A stretch of DNA of 64,000 nt from Platanthera guangdongensis (lineage: Eukaryota; Streptophyta; Magnoliopsida; Asparagales; Orchidaceae): the NCBI GenBank assembly GCA_039583875.1, contig CM077166.1, positions 77,974,564 to 78,038,563 on the forward strand. The letters are read 5' to 3'. A model generated the notes under the pieces. It worked only from the letters and a program-made list of their open reading frames with translations. It ran no database searches and was not told the DNA's origin. The position numbers and the translations under genes were made by a program. Of this stretch, positions 11,385 through 21,247 are shown one piece after another (the stretch's first letter is position 1; every line of letters begins with the position of its first letter).

Positions 11385-11394
11385 TATAAATAGG
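11385..11394 (+). promoter_or_regulatory. Element A LTR TATA box
   Basis: TATAAATAGG lies about 130 bp after the last palindrome, and the 3' LTR copy is at 22461-22470. The same ten bases recur in front of the aORF at 17995-18004. Transcription of the genomic RNA probably starts about 30 bp downstream. Confidence 0.75.
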
Positions 11395-12213
11395 CACCCA
11401 TAGTTTACAGAAACTGATTGATAGTTGTTATTACAAGTAGTGAGAATAATTGAAGTGTTTGATCAGATTAAATCAGAAAAGTGATACACAGAGGATCAAC
11501 ACAAGAAGATCTGGCAGTCCAACTGCAGATCTAAGAAGTTGGAGAGAGAGAGCTCCAATCAAGAATTCAGTCTTTAGAACTAAGGCTGCGAAGAAGGATT
11601 CAGAATCATCTGGATCTCAAGAAGCAGAGGTCAAGGATTAACTGCAGAGGATTCAGACTAATTCAGTTCTACTCAAGAAGCTTTGAAGGAAGCTAAGTCA
11701 GTTTGGATCTAGCTGAGTTCTTCCAAGAACTCTTCAAGAAACTCTCAACTCCTCTCTTATTTTCTGAGTTGTAGAGTTAATTATTGTATTTCAATTTTAA
11801 CTTGTAGGATCCATTGGATCTGAGAGAATTGTAAGCCTATATTATAAAGGCTGAGGGTAGGGCTTGGTTGCCTGAGTGTAGGAGTTGAAGAACTCTGAGT
11901 GTAGGCCTTAATTGGCTGAGTGTAGGCCTGGGTGGCTGAGTGTAGGCCTTTGTGGCTGAGTGTAAGGCTTTGGGCCTGAGGTGTAGGAACCTTGTTGGGT
12001 TCTGAGATAGTGGAGAAGGTTGGCCGAATCTAGTACACTGCTAGATAGGCGAAGGGGGAAAGTGGATGTACCCAAAGATTGGGGAACCACTATAAATTTG
12101 TGTGTGCTGTGCTGTGCTGTGGATTAACTGTTTATATTCTGTTATTGCTGTTAGCTATAGAAATCTGTGAGATAACTGTTTTGCTGCCAACAAAGTTTTA
12201 AAAAGGTTTAGGT

Positions 12214-12246
12214 CACCTATTCACCCCCCCCCCCCCCCTCTAGGTG
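12214..12246 (+). other. C-run hairpin at the end of the A LTR
   Basis: CACCTA (12214-12219) and TAGGTG (12241-12246) are an inverted repeat enclosing a run of 15 C. The 3' LTR has the same stem with 10 C. Similar C runs flanked by CACCTA/TAGGTG relatives sit at the matching place in B, C and E, 20-50 bp before the LTR end. Confidence 0.7.
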
Positions 12247-12268
12247 TTTAGGTACCATAACTTTCAAG

Positions 12269-12280
12269 TGGTATCAGAGC
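12269..12280 (+). other. Element A primer binding site
   Basis: TGGTATCAGAGC, two bases after the LTR end, is a perfect match to the usual plant copia site for initiator tRNA-Met. Confidence 0.95.
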
Positions 12281-12371
12281 CAGGTTGCTCAAAAAGGACT
12301 AACTGTCTGAGGAGATCCAGTTTGGCAGATTCAGTGTAAGTCAGAACACAGTTTCAAGAAAATCAAGAAAC

Positions 12372-14411
12372 ATGGGTTCTTCAGAGAATCACAAGGAATT
12401 GGGTTCAATGAAACTGCCCATATGCAGAAAAGAGATTTTTGGAATCTGAAAAGAGAGGGTAAGGCTGTTCATGGAAGCCTCTGACCCTAGAATCTACATC
12501 ACAGTCAAAGAGGGGCCATATGTGCCCATGAAGATCTCAGTATTGGATGCAAATCAGAGGACTCCAAAGGATTTCTCTGAGATGACCAAGGATGAAATTG
12601 TCTTAGCCACTATGGACAAAAGGGCACAAAACATAATAGTAAGTGTCATTGATGATGCAACTTTTCAGAACCTAATTCACTGTAAAACAGCAAAAGAAAT
12701 GTGGGATACCCTCATTGTCTATATGGAAGGGTCTGAAGAAGTTAGGCAAGATAGAAAGTCCTTGCTTAATCAAGAGTATGAGAGCTTTAGGCAAGGAAGA
12801 GGAGATAGCATCACTGAATGCTACAAGAAGTTCTATAGAATTGTTAATGAACTCATGTCCTATGGAAGAGAGTTCACTAACTATGAATTGAATGATAAGT
12901 TCTTGAGGTCCCTAACCAAAGATTGGGACACTAAGATCTGTGACATCAGAGAAATGGCAAAGTTGGGAGAAATTCCTCCTCCCACACTGTTTGGCAAGTT
13001 GCTGTCTTATGAGATGCAGCTGTCTGTGAGAAAAGAGGAGGAAAAATCAACAAGGACTGAGCACAGGGAAAGGACTGTTGCCTTCAAGTCAGAAGTACCT
13101 AGAAAGGGCAGGACTAAGTCATCAACTCCTCCTCCAGAGGTAGTTGAATCAGAATCTGATGAGTCTGTTAGCACAAAGTCTACAAGCAGTGAAAGTGATG
13201 AAGACTTTGCTGCATTCACTAGACATTTTCAGAAATTCCTGAAGAAGAAACAGTGGAGGTCCAGACCTTCATTTTCCAAAGGGAAAGAAGTTCAGTATCA
13301 GGAGAAGAAGCCTTCAAAGAAGGACAAGAAAAAGACAAAGACTAGCAAGGCAACTGGGTCTAGGATAGTGTGTTACTGCTGCAATAGACAGGGTCATGTT
13401 ATTGCAGATTGTCCTGAGAGAAGAAAAGAATCCAGTGACAAAAAGAAGACTCACTTCAAAGGAAAGAAGGAGAAGTCCTTTGTTGCAAAGAATGAGAAGA
13501 CTCTTTCAGACATTTCTTCTTCAGACACTGAGACAGATGCTGAAGCCTACATAGGGCTATTTGCTGAAGAAGAAGAGGAGTTTATGCAGATCATGGAATC
13601 AATCTATGAACAAGAAGAGTGTCAGTGCCAAGGACTGATGACATTGACTGAAAGTACCAAAATCCTGGAGCAGCCAGGACCTAGTCAGGTACAAAGTCCA
13701 ACTCAAAGTTCAGATTTCAGTACTAGTTCAGAGTCAGATTCATCTTCATCAAGTGATGGAAGTGTTTCTGAATCTGAGGGAGATATTCATCAGCTCTTAG
13801 ATGAATATAAAGTACTGTTGCAAGCCTATAAGAAAAGCAAGTCCCTTGCCAAAAGTCAGGCAAAGGAAATTGCTGATCTAAAGGCAGCTGCAACAGACTT
13901 TGAGAAGGAATTTGATCAAAAGCTCAATGAGGTAGCCAGGCTGAAACACATTACTGTGATTCAGATGGGAACTATCACTTATAAAAATGATCAAATTAAG
14001 TTACTGGAGATCAATCTCCAGAAGGAAAAAGAGCTAGTTGCTAGGTTTTCAAAACCTAAATCAGTGCTACCCTTGATTGATGAATTTGTTCATCATAAAG
14101 GAAAGGCTGGATTAGGTTTTATTAAACCAGCTAGGACTGTTCAGGATCAGTCCAAGTCCAAGGGCAAAGCCCCAACATTCAATAAGCCTGCTGTAGTCAA
14201 GACAGCCAAGTCTGTACCTAAGCAAAGGTACAACAAGTTTGAATGCTGGTGTTGTGGCAAGGTTGGCCACTTTGCCTTGGATTGTTGGCACAATGCCAGT
14301 GCCAAGTTGAGTAGCAAGTTACCTGGTGGAAAGCCAGCAGGTAGCTATGTCAAGTTGCAAACTAACAATCACCAAGGACCCAAGTTTACTTTGGGTTCTA
14401 AGGTTCATTAA
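12372..14411 (+). CDS. gag: Element A Gag, UBN2-type, two CCHC zinc knuckles; one early in-frame stop
   Basis: The family start is the ATG at 12372, as in elements C and E. A TGA at 12447-12449 interrupts codon 26, at the place where element E has Trp. The next Met (12471) opens 646 codons to the TAA at 14409-14411. The UBN2-like copia Gag domain spans about residues 20-210 from 12471, with conserved TMDKRAQNII, MWDTL and LRSLTKDWDTK patches. Two CX2CX4HX4C knuckles follow, at about 301-314 and 592-605, separated by an acidic Ser-rich segment and a coiled coil. Two knuckles and a long spacer are a Sirevirus trait. Gag forms the virus-like particle and packages the RNA. Initiation at 12471 could still give a nearly complete Gag, but this is inference. 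Confidence 0.92.
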
Positions 14412-14430
14412 TTTGTTTTGCAGGTGAATC
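14403..14430 (+). other. Gag-pol junction: in-frame stop plus conserved TTTTGCAGGT
   Basis: Gag and pol share one frame, separated by TAA at 14409-14411. Twelve bases later comes TTTTGCAG followed by GT and the first pol codons. Element C has the same TAA at the same codon and the same TTTTGCAGGT. E and B also keep TTTTGCAGG, with small shifts. The sequence looks like a 3' splice site, so pol may be expressed by stop readthrough or through a spliced RNA; the sequence cannot decide. Confidence 0.6.
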
Positions 14431-17400
14431 CAAGTGGCCATACCCCAACATGGTACTTGGATAGTGGATGTTCCAGACATATGACTGGAACAAGGGGACT
14501 ACTGAAGGACTACATTCCAATCAAAAATGGTCCTAAAGTGACCTTTGGTGGTTCTGAAAAAGGAATCATCAAAGGGTTTGGTAACATCTCTTCAAACCTT
14601 GTTACCATTACTCAAGTGGCTTATGTTAAAGGGTTGAAACACAACCTCATTAGTATAAGTCAGTTAAGTGATGTAGGGTATGACATCTCATTTGTTAAAA
14701 ATGGTTGTCATATCAAGAGGTCAAGTGATCAAGAGATCATTTTGACAGGATATAGAAAGAGGAATGTCTACTGCTTAGACATTATGATTGAGAACAATGG
14801 TTCTCCTGTTTGTCTTGTAGCTGATGAGACAGTCTCTCATTGTGTCAAGTGGCACAAGAGGCTAGCTCATCTTAACTACAAGACTATTAGCAAACTCTTT
14901 AGCAAAGAGTTAGTGAGGAATGGTCCTCAAGTTAAGTGTGTCAAAGATGGCATTTGCTCAGCTTGTCAAAAGGGCAAGCAGACTAAATCCACCTTTAGAA
15001 GCTTAGACAACAAAGATGCTGTGAGGTGTTTATACCTCTTGCATATGGATCTATTTGGTCCAATGCCAGTTCACAGCTTAGGTAGGAAGGTCTATACCTT
15101 TGTAGTTGTTGATGACTACTCAAGGTTTTCCTGGGTGTTCTTCTTAAAACAGAAATCTGAAACACCTAGTGTCTTCCATAGCTTTGTTAAGCAAATTCAG
15201 AATGAATTGAACTGTACAGTGGTCAAAATTAGAAGTGACCATGGTACTGAGTTTCAGTCTGAAAGCATGACAAAGCTGTGTGAAGACTATGGGATATTTC
15301 AAGAATTCTCTTCACCTAGAACACCTCAGCAAAATGGCATTGCTGAAAGGAAAAATAGGACCTTGATAGAGGCTGGTAGAACCCTATTAAGTGATTCATC
15401 ACTGCCAGAGTATTTCTGGGCTGAAGCAGTTAACACTGCATGACATGTGATCAATAGGGCTACCATCACTAAAAGGTTAAACAAGACCCCCTATGAAGTT
15501 GTGAAAGGCAGGAAACCAAATCTATCCTATTTCAGGATTTTTGGTTGCAAATGCTTCATACTTAACAATGGAAAGTCTTACCTAACTAAGTTTGCTGCCA
15601 AGTCCCAAGAGGGAGTGTTTGTTGGGTACAGCAAAAATAGTAAGGCTTATAGAGTCTACAACTTGACTACACAAGTTGTAGAGGAGTCTGTGCATGTAGT
15701 TTTTGATGAGACACAACTAATTAACAATGAGTTGTCTAGCAATGTATGCAGCCCCACAGGTCTTACTAAGAAGATGGACAAGCTAACCATAGAAGATGTA
15801 CCTGCTGCAAGACATCAAGTAGAAGGAGATGGCTTATGTCCAGGGGGAGAACTACATGTACAAGGAGCTGAAGAAGTATAAGGAACTCAGTTTGATGAAG
15901 ATGCTGAAGAAGTTCAACCAGAAGTAAGGATGCCTCCAGCCAACAGGCATCTAAGAGATCATCCAGTAGAGCTGATAATTGGAGATCCAAGACAAGGTGT
16001 TCAGACAAGGAGCAGAAATCAGAATGCTGTAGTATATTCAAGTTTTCTGTCTCAAATAGAACCAAAGAAATTTGAAGAAGCAATACAAGATCCACAGTGG
16101 ACTGAAGCAATGCAGGAAGAGCTTAATCAGTTCAAAAGGTGCAAGGTTTGGGACCTGGTTCCTAAACCTAAAGATCACAATGTGATAGGAACAAAGTGGA
16201 TCTACAGGAATAAGTTAGATGAACAAGGAGTCATCATTAAGAATAAAGCAAGATTGGTTGCTAAAGGTTATAGGCAAGAAGAAGGTATTGATTTTGATCA
16301 AACCTTTGCTCCAGTAGCCAGACTAGAAGCCATAAGGATGTTCTTGGCCTATGCAACTTATCAAGGATTCAAGGTATACCAAATGGATGTGAAGTCAGCA
16401 TTCCTAAATGGTAATTTGAAAGAAGAAGTCTATGTGGAGCAGCCTGCAGGTTTTGTTGATCCAACTCTACCTCATTATGTCTATAGACTTAGGAAAGCAT
16501 TGTATGGGTTAAAACAAGCACCTAGGGCTTGGTATGAAACCCTATCTAGTTTCCTCATTGAGAACAAGTTCTCAAGGGGGAAAATAGATAAGACTCTATT
16601 CCTTAGGGAATCAAGAGGCAAAGTCATACTTGTCCAAATATATGTAGATGACATTATATTTGGGTCTACTGAAAGTAGCCTTTGAAAAAAGTTTGCAAAG
16701 CTTATGCAAAGTCAATTTGAGATGAGTAGTATGGGAGAACTGAAGTTTTTCTTGGGTCTCCAAGTTAAACAGACTGGAAGTGGTCTATCCATATGTCAGT
16801 CCAAGTTCACCCTAGAACTCATAAGGAAGTATGGTATGGATTCATCCAGTACCATGAAGACTCCTATGGGGTCAAGTATGTCTCTGAGCAAGGATGATGC
16901 AGGGAAACCTGTAGATGAAACCTTGTATAGAGGGATAGTTGGCTCCCTACTATACTTGACTGCAAGTAGGCCTGACATTATATATGCTATATGTGTTTGT
17001 GTCAGGTATCAAGCCTGCCCTAAAGAGTCTCACTTGACTGCAGTCAAGAGAATCTTGAGATATCTAAAGGGCACACCTTATCTAGGCCTCTGGTACCCTA
17101 GGAATGGAGATTTTGATCTAACAGGCTATTCAGATGCAGACTTTGTAGGATGCAAAGAAGATAGAAAGAGCACCACTGGATCCTGTCAATTCCTAGGTGG
17201 AAGACTCATTTCATGGAGCAGCAAAAAGCAGACTAGTGTGGCTATCTCCACAGCTGAGTCAGAATATGTAGCTGCAGGAAGTTGCTGTGCTCAACTTCTG
17301 TGGATTCAACATCAGCTAGAAGACTATGGATTTCAGGTAAGTAGAACTCCACTTTTCTGTGATTCTACAAGTGCTATTTCAATAGCTAATAATCCTATAT

Positions 17401-17585
17401 CACATAGTAGAACTAAACATATTGAGATTAAATATCACTTTCTTAGGGAGCATGTAGAAAGAAATGATATTGCACTTGAATATGTTAAAACTGATAATCA
17501 GATAGCTGATATGTTTACTAAGCCCTTAGAAGAAGCTAAGTTCAATAGGTTCAAAATTGAACTAGGTATGATAAACTTAGACTAA
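14418..17585 (+). pseudogene. pol: Element A pol (protease-integrase-RT-RNase H), three in-frame stops
   Basis: A single frame continues from gag to the TAA at 17583-17585. Stops lie at 15441-15443 (TGA), 15879-15881 (TAA) and 16683-16685 (TGA); no frameshift was seen. The protease DSG is at 14460-14468. The integrase HHCC finger lies around 14850-14980, and the catalytic residues are D at 15048, D at 15237 and E at 15345 (35-residue gap). The RT YVDD box is at 16641-16652, immediately upstream of the third stop. RNase H covers roughly 17110-17480, including the [16 protein letters not shown] patch typical of copia. Conserved catalytic residues with only three stops mean very recent inactivation. 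This copy needs proteins from elsewhere to move. Confidence 0.95.
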
Positions 17586-17618
17586 GTTTACAGAACTAAA
17601 AATTGGCTAAGTAAAAAG

Positions 17619-18065
17619 GTGTCGACACATAGACAAGTCTATGTCGACACAGAATAGTAAGTGTCGACACTTCAGGAAAATGGTGTCGACACATCTAGGA
17701 AGTTGGTGTCGACACTTCAGAATGTTAGTGTCGACACATGTCGAGTTGGTGTCGACACATTTAATGAGGTGTCGACACTTAAGTTTTACACAGAATTTTC
17801 TAAGTAAAGTCTCGACTACATGTCGAGTAGTGTGGTGTCGACACTTAACCAAGTGTCGACACATAAAATCTGATGACTTAAACTTGTGTCGACACATGTG
17901 TGTCGAGACATTATAAGTCAGTATCGACACTTATTGCCAGTGTCGACACATTTTTAGTAATCCATCCCGCCTGTTCGTCTTCAAACCAGAAAGGTATAAA
18001 TAGGGTTCTGTCTTTGTTTGTCGACACGCTTTCAGAGTTTCGAGACCAAACTACTGTGTCGACAT
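17619..18065. promoter_or_regulatory. GTGTCGACAC array between pol and aORF in element A
   Basis: About a dozen exact TGTCGACAC cores plus variants (TGTCGAGAC, TATCGACAC) lie between the pol stop and the aORF start, mostly 17-24 bp apart. Three or so fall after the TATA box and reach the aORF leader. The array is the same type as in the LTR but not a simple copy of it, since the spacer sequences differ. Element C has the equivalent array at 29742-30197. The position suggests an upstream control region for a separate aORF transcript. Confidence 0.85.
17995..18004 (+). promoter_or_regulatory. Internal TATA box upstream of the aORF
   Basis: TATAAATAGG, identical to the LTR TATA box, lies 105 bp before the aORF ATG (18100) and follows the palindrome array. 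Element C keeps the same ten bases at the same place (29804-29813, minus). Conservation of array, box and spacing in two separate copies supports a true promoter. Confidence 0.7.
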
Positions 18066-18099
18066 TTCTCTCTTCTAAAGACTAATTCTACAAACCCTA

Positions 18100-20946
18100 A
18101 TGGCACCCAAGCTCGAGGAGAATGTCAATGAAGGCTATGAGCTGGTTCGTGGCGCATTCGACGATGGCGATCAAGAAATCAAATCGATGATAACCCTAGT
18201 CACCGATTCTGGATTGGAGTATCTGGTTTCAGAACCAACTAAAATATGGAAGAAGGAAGTACTCGAATTCCTTGCTGGAGCTTCTGTAGATGACTCAGGT
18301 TACAAAATCAAATCAAGAGTGCATGGCACCAGGGTCAAGATTTCACCCAAATCTCTGAGAAAGGTACTTCAGCTACCTAAAATTCAAGAAGAAGAGGAAG
18401 TGACTACATCTAAGACCAAAGAAGCACTTACCTGGTGTGGTCTAGATCCTAAGCTGAAGATTGGATCTGTATTCAACAGGAGAGGAATGAATACCCAAGG
18501 AAAGTTCCTGTCAGAAATTGTGGGAAAAGTTATTCTCAGTAAGACTGGAGGGCATGACAGGGTGTCAGCCTCCATGTTCAGTATTATGACCAGAATTATC
18601 TTTAACCTAAAAACAGACTGGTCAATGGTTGTCTATGAGAAAGTTAAGGAGAGTCTGAAGAAGCCCAATCTGGGCAGAATACTAAGTCTCTACCTGGCTG
18701 GTATAATACCAGAGGTAATGAGCAATGCTGCTGGTACTAAAATCAATCACATGAGAAGGATGGATATGAGGATATTTTCAAGATGGGAAAGAGTGCTGTC
18801 TAAGGAAGTTCCTACCCCAGAAAAGCAAGTTTCTAAGAAAGATTCCCCTCCAAAGAAGAAGAGGAAGATAGCTCCTGTGACACAGGAGTCCTCCAGCAGT
18901 TCAGGTAGTGAAGAACTAGTTGTTTTCACTCCTGATAGTCATGAGGAAGTGGCTGCAGAGAAGTCTCCTGCTCCTCAAGCGACAGCTGAAATCCAGGGGG
19001 AGCTGCCTACAGCTAGCCCCATACAAAAGGATCCAAGCCAGGGGGAGCCTCCAGCTGTAGAACAACCCTCTACACTGGAGAGTGAGCAAGCTACACTCAT
19101 TATCCAAGAGGTACTTTCTGACCTCAATACTTTAGATTTTTCTATAATAGATTCTGATTTGTCTGATGTCCATCAGCAAACTCAGCAAGCAAATCAAGAA
19201 CCAGATGTTGTTCTCCATGACACATCTGCTGTTGTGCAAAAAGTTCCTGATAAAGTAGTTGAAGAACCAAGTACATCTCCTGCACAGTCACCTCCTGAAT
19301 ACACCATGGAAGATCTATTTCTAAATCTAGAACATGAGGACTTTGACATGGATAAAGTTGCTGCTGCTGAAGAGAAGGGTGCTGCTACTGAGAGGGAGAA
19401 CCTGCAAGTTGTGGAAGAGCCTATAAGGCAGGAAAGTGAGAAAGCACTTGATGTGCAAGCTGACAAATCATCAAGCCCTAAGGATAGGGTGAATATAGCT
19501 AGTACTTCAGAGTCTGAGGAAGATGAGACTGAACAAGCCAAGAAGAAGCAATTCTTTGTATTCAAAAGGAGGAGTCAGAGCTACAAGAAGGCTCTACAAA
19601 CTGTTGCTCAACACTCCCTAGTCCAACAAGCTCCATCAACTGATTACAGTGGCTTAATGGTAGCAATGCAAGTTAAGCTGGATGAGCACAGGAGGGCCAT
19701 AGAGAAGTATATTGATGAAGGCCACAAGTCTTTACAATTTGACTTAGCTCAAGACATCAAGTCAATAAGATTTGAGATGAACCTGAATAAAAAGGAAATG
19801 AATGAATGCTTCCACAAGGGTGGAAATGCAGTGGTGTACCTGGCTAAACATCAAGAACAGATAAAAGAAAAGGTAGATGATATAGTATTGAAACAAGGCT
19901 ATGTACTGGAAAATCAATTAAGAATGAATGATAATTTGACTGCATCTCACAATGCTATAGTCACTGAACTAAAGACTAAGACTGCTGAACCTTCCACATC
20001 ATCTGCTGCTGCAAAGGCTGAATTTGATAAAGCATTTCAAGATGAAATTGCTGCTGTCAAGACTGCAATTAAGGATTCACAGAAGGTCATTTCTGAACAG
20101 CTTACCAAGCTTAGACCTTATTTTAAGGATGGCATCAGGTACTTGGACAGCCAAATCAGGTTCCAGAAAGATGATGTCAGAGATCATGTTGAACAAGAAG
20201 TCATAAAGGGGGAGAGGGTGTTAGTCAAAGCTAGCTCTGACCATGCCAAATGGATTTCTAACTCCATCAGAGCTACACTGGGCTATCCTCCCCTGTGTGA
20301 TGATGATAATGTAGCTGAATCAGGTATTCAAAGTGCTTATCTTGGAGGTGAGCAACAGGAAGTAGCTCAGGTGATCTATCCACCTCCAGATTTTGACATG
20401 GTTCATGCAGAAGTAAGCACAATGTATAGTCCAACTACTGGAAAGCCTAATGTTGTTCTGGAAAAGGTTGTTCAACCTGTTACAGCAGCTATGCAAGAGG
20501 CTATGGACAAAGAAGAAGAGACAAGGCTGTCAAAGAAGAAGTTCAGGGAACTAGCTGAGCAAAAACCTGATTTTGAACAGTGGAGCCCTACTTCTAGGAA
20601 CATCATTCTCACAGCCTGGAAAGCGGCCAAGGACAATGCACATGAGAGGAACAAATGGTTCTCAGAAGCAGAATGGAGGAAGCATGAGATTAGGCAGGAG
20701 GCCATTATCCAGTATAGAAGGAAGGCTAAGTTAGGAAAGCTACCTCCTACAGCTGTGGAGCCTAGCAAGTACTTTCCTAAGCCCTATCATTACTTTGAGA
20801 GACAGAAAATCAAGGCTGAAGAACTAAAGAAGAAGGACTCCAAAGGAAAGAAGATTGCTGATACTGAGCCTGCTACTGCTGCTGCTGTAAAAGCCAAAGT
20901 GCAAGCTGGGAAAGGAATAGTCATAAAAGAACCTGATCAGAATTAG
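18100..20946 (+). CDS. aORF protein of element A: 948-aa nuclear-type protein of unknown function
   Basis: This open frame of 948 codons lies downstream of pol, at the place called env-like in some Sireviruses. Residues 1-235 form a conserved globular part shared with the B and C aORFs (GYELVR, a V-x-G-x-R/A-I/V-K-I/L-S block, the GKFLSEIVGKVI and GHD patches, LGRILSLYL, RMD...WER). This pattern is reminiscent of the putative plant transposon protein domain, an assignment I cannot confirm. PPKKKRKI at residues 250-257 is a classical nuclear localisation signal. An acidic Ser/Glu/Pro-rich part (260-480), a basic KRRSQSYKKAL patch (about 490-500), a long coiled coil (about 520-700) and a Trp/Lys-rich tail follow. 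No signal peptide or membrane segment is visible, which argues against an envelope. It starts at the first ATG after the internal TATA box, and the start is shared with C (MVPKLEEN). Confidence 0.9.
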   Translation: MAPKLEENVNEGYELVRGAFDDGDQEIKSMITLVTDSGLEYLVSEPTKIWKKEVLEFLAGASVDDSGYKIKSRVHGTRVKISPKSLRKVLQLPKIQEEEEVTTSKTKEALTWCGLDPKLKIGSVFNRRGMNTQGKFLSEIVGKVILSKTGGHDRVSASMFSIMTRIIFNLKTDWSMVVYEKVKESLKKPNLGRILSLYLAGIIPEVMSNAAGTKINHMRRMDMRIFSRWERVLSKEVPTPEKQVSKKDSPPKKKRKIAPVTQESSSSSGSEELVVFTPDSHEEVAAEKSPAPQATAEIQGELPTASPIQKDPSQGEPPAVEQPSTLESEQATLIIQEVLSDLNTLDFSIIDSDLSDVHQQTQQANQEPDVVLHDTSAVVQKVPDKVVEEPSTSPAQSPPEYTMEDLFLNLEHEDFDMDKVAAAEEKGAATERENLQVVEEPIRQESEKALDVQADKSSSPKDRVNIASTSESEEDETEQAKKKQFFVFKRRSQSYKKALQTVAQHSLVQQAPSTDYSGLMVAMQVKLDEHRRAIEKYIDEGHKSLQFDLAQDIKSIRFEMNLNKKEMNECFHKGGNAVVYLAKHQEQIKEKVDDIVLKQGYVLENQLRMNDNLTASHNAIVTELKTKTAEPSTSSAAAKAEFDKAFQDEIAAVKTAIKDSQKVISEQLTKLRPYFKDGIRYLDSQIRFQKDDVRDHVEQEVIKGERVLVKASSDHAKWISNSIRATLGYPPLCDDDNVAESGIQSAYLGGEQQEVAQVIYPPPDFDMVHAEVSTMYSPTTGKPNVVLEKVVQPVTAAMQEAMDKEEETRLSKKKFRELAEQKPDFEQWSPTSRNIILTAWKAAKDNAHERNKWFSEAEWRKHEIRQEAIIQYRRKAKLGKLPPTAVEPSKYFPKPYHYFERQKIKAEELKKKDSKGKKIADTEPATAAAVKAKVQAGKGIVIKEPDQN

Positions 20947-21237
20947 ACTAAGATTAGACTGAAGAATGTTGTAATCTGTTACATCTAAACATTTTTGTAA
21001 ATCATTGAAAATGTATTAAAAACAGTGTTTGAACAGTTTTTGATAAATATATTTTTCATGATTGTTCAGAAGAATGTGTCTATTTCTTGTTTGTTCTGCA
21101 ATGTTTAATGAGTATACATGTGTGCTTTATTACATGTTTAAGTTTACCCTATTACCATATACCTGCTTTACATCATTCTCTAATTTTTAATTATGAGTGG
21201 TGTATATCATTGACTAAGGGTTATGACTTCTCCAAAT

Positions 21238-21247
21238 AGGGGGAGAT
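21238..21247 (+). other. Element A polypurine tract
   Basis: AGGGGGAGAT abuts the 3' LTR. The preceding 290 bp after the aORF stop is an AT-rich 3' untranslated region. Further GGGGGAG words occur within the aORF (near 18997, 19039 and 20208), in line with the repeated PPT-like motifs of Sireviruses. Confidence 0.9.

Larger units (their letters stand above)
10172..12266 (+). repeat. Element A 5' LTR
   Basis: It starts TGTTGGGTAC and ends ATAACTTTCA. U3 is dominated by about 30 GTGTCGACAC palindromes (10317-11254). A TATAAATAGG box lies at 11385-11394. The following 870 bp (R-U5) holds an imperfect GGCTGAGTGTAGG tandem repeat (about 11870-11970) and, near the end, a C homopolymer inside an inverted repeat. 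The PBS follows after two bases. Confidence 0.97.

Noticed and set aside
18100..20946. Envelope gene, which would make element A virus-like
   Set aside because: The position fits, but no signal peptide, membrane helix or fusion-like region is visible, and a strong nuclear signal is present.
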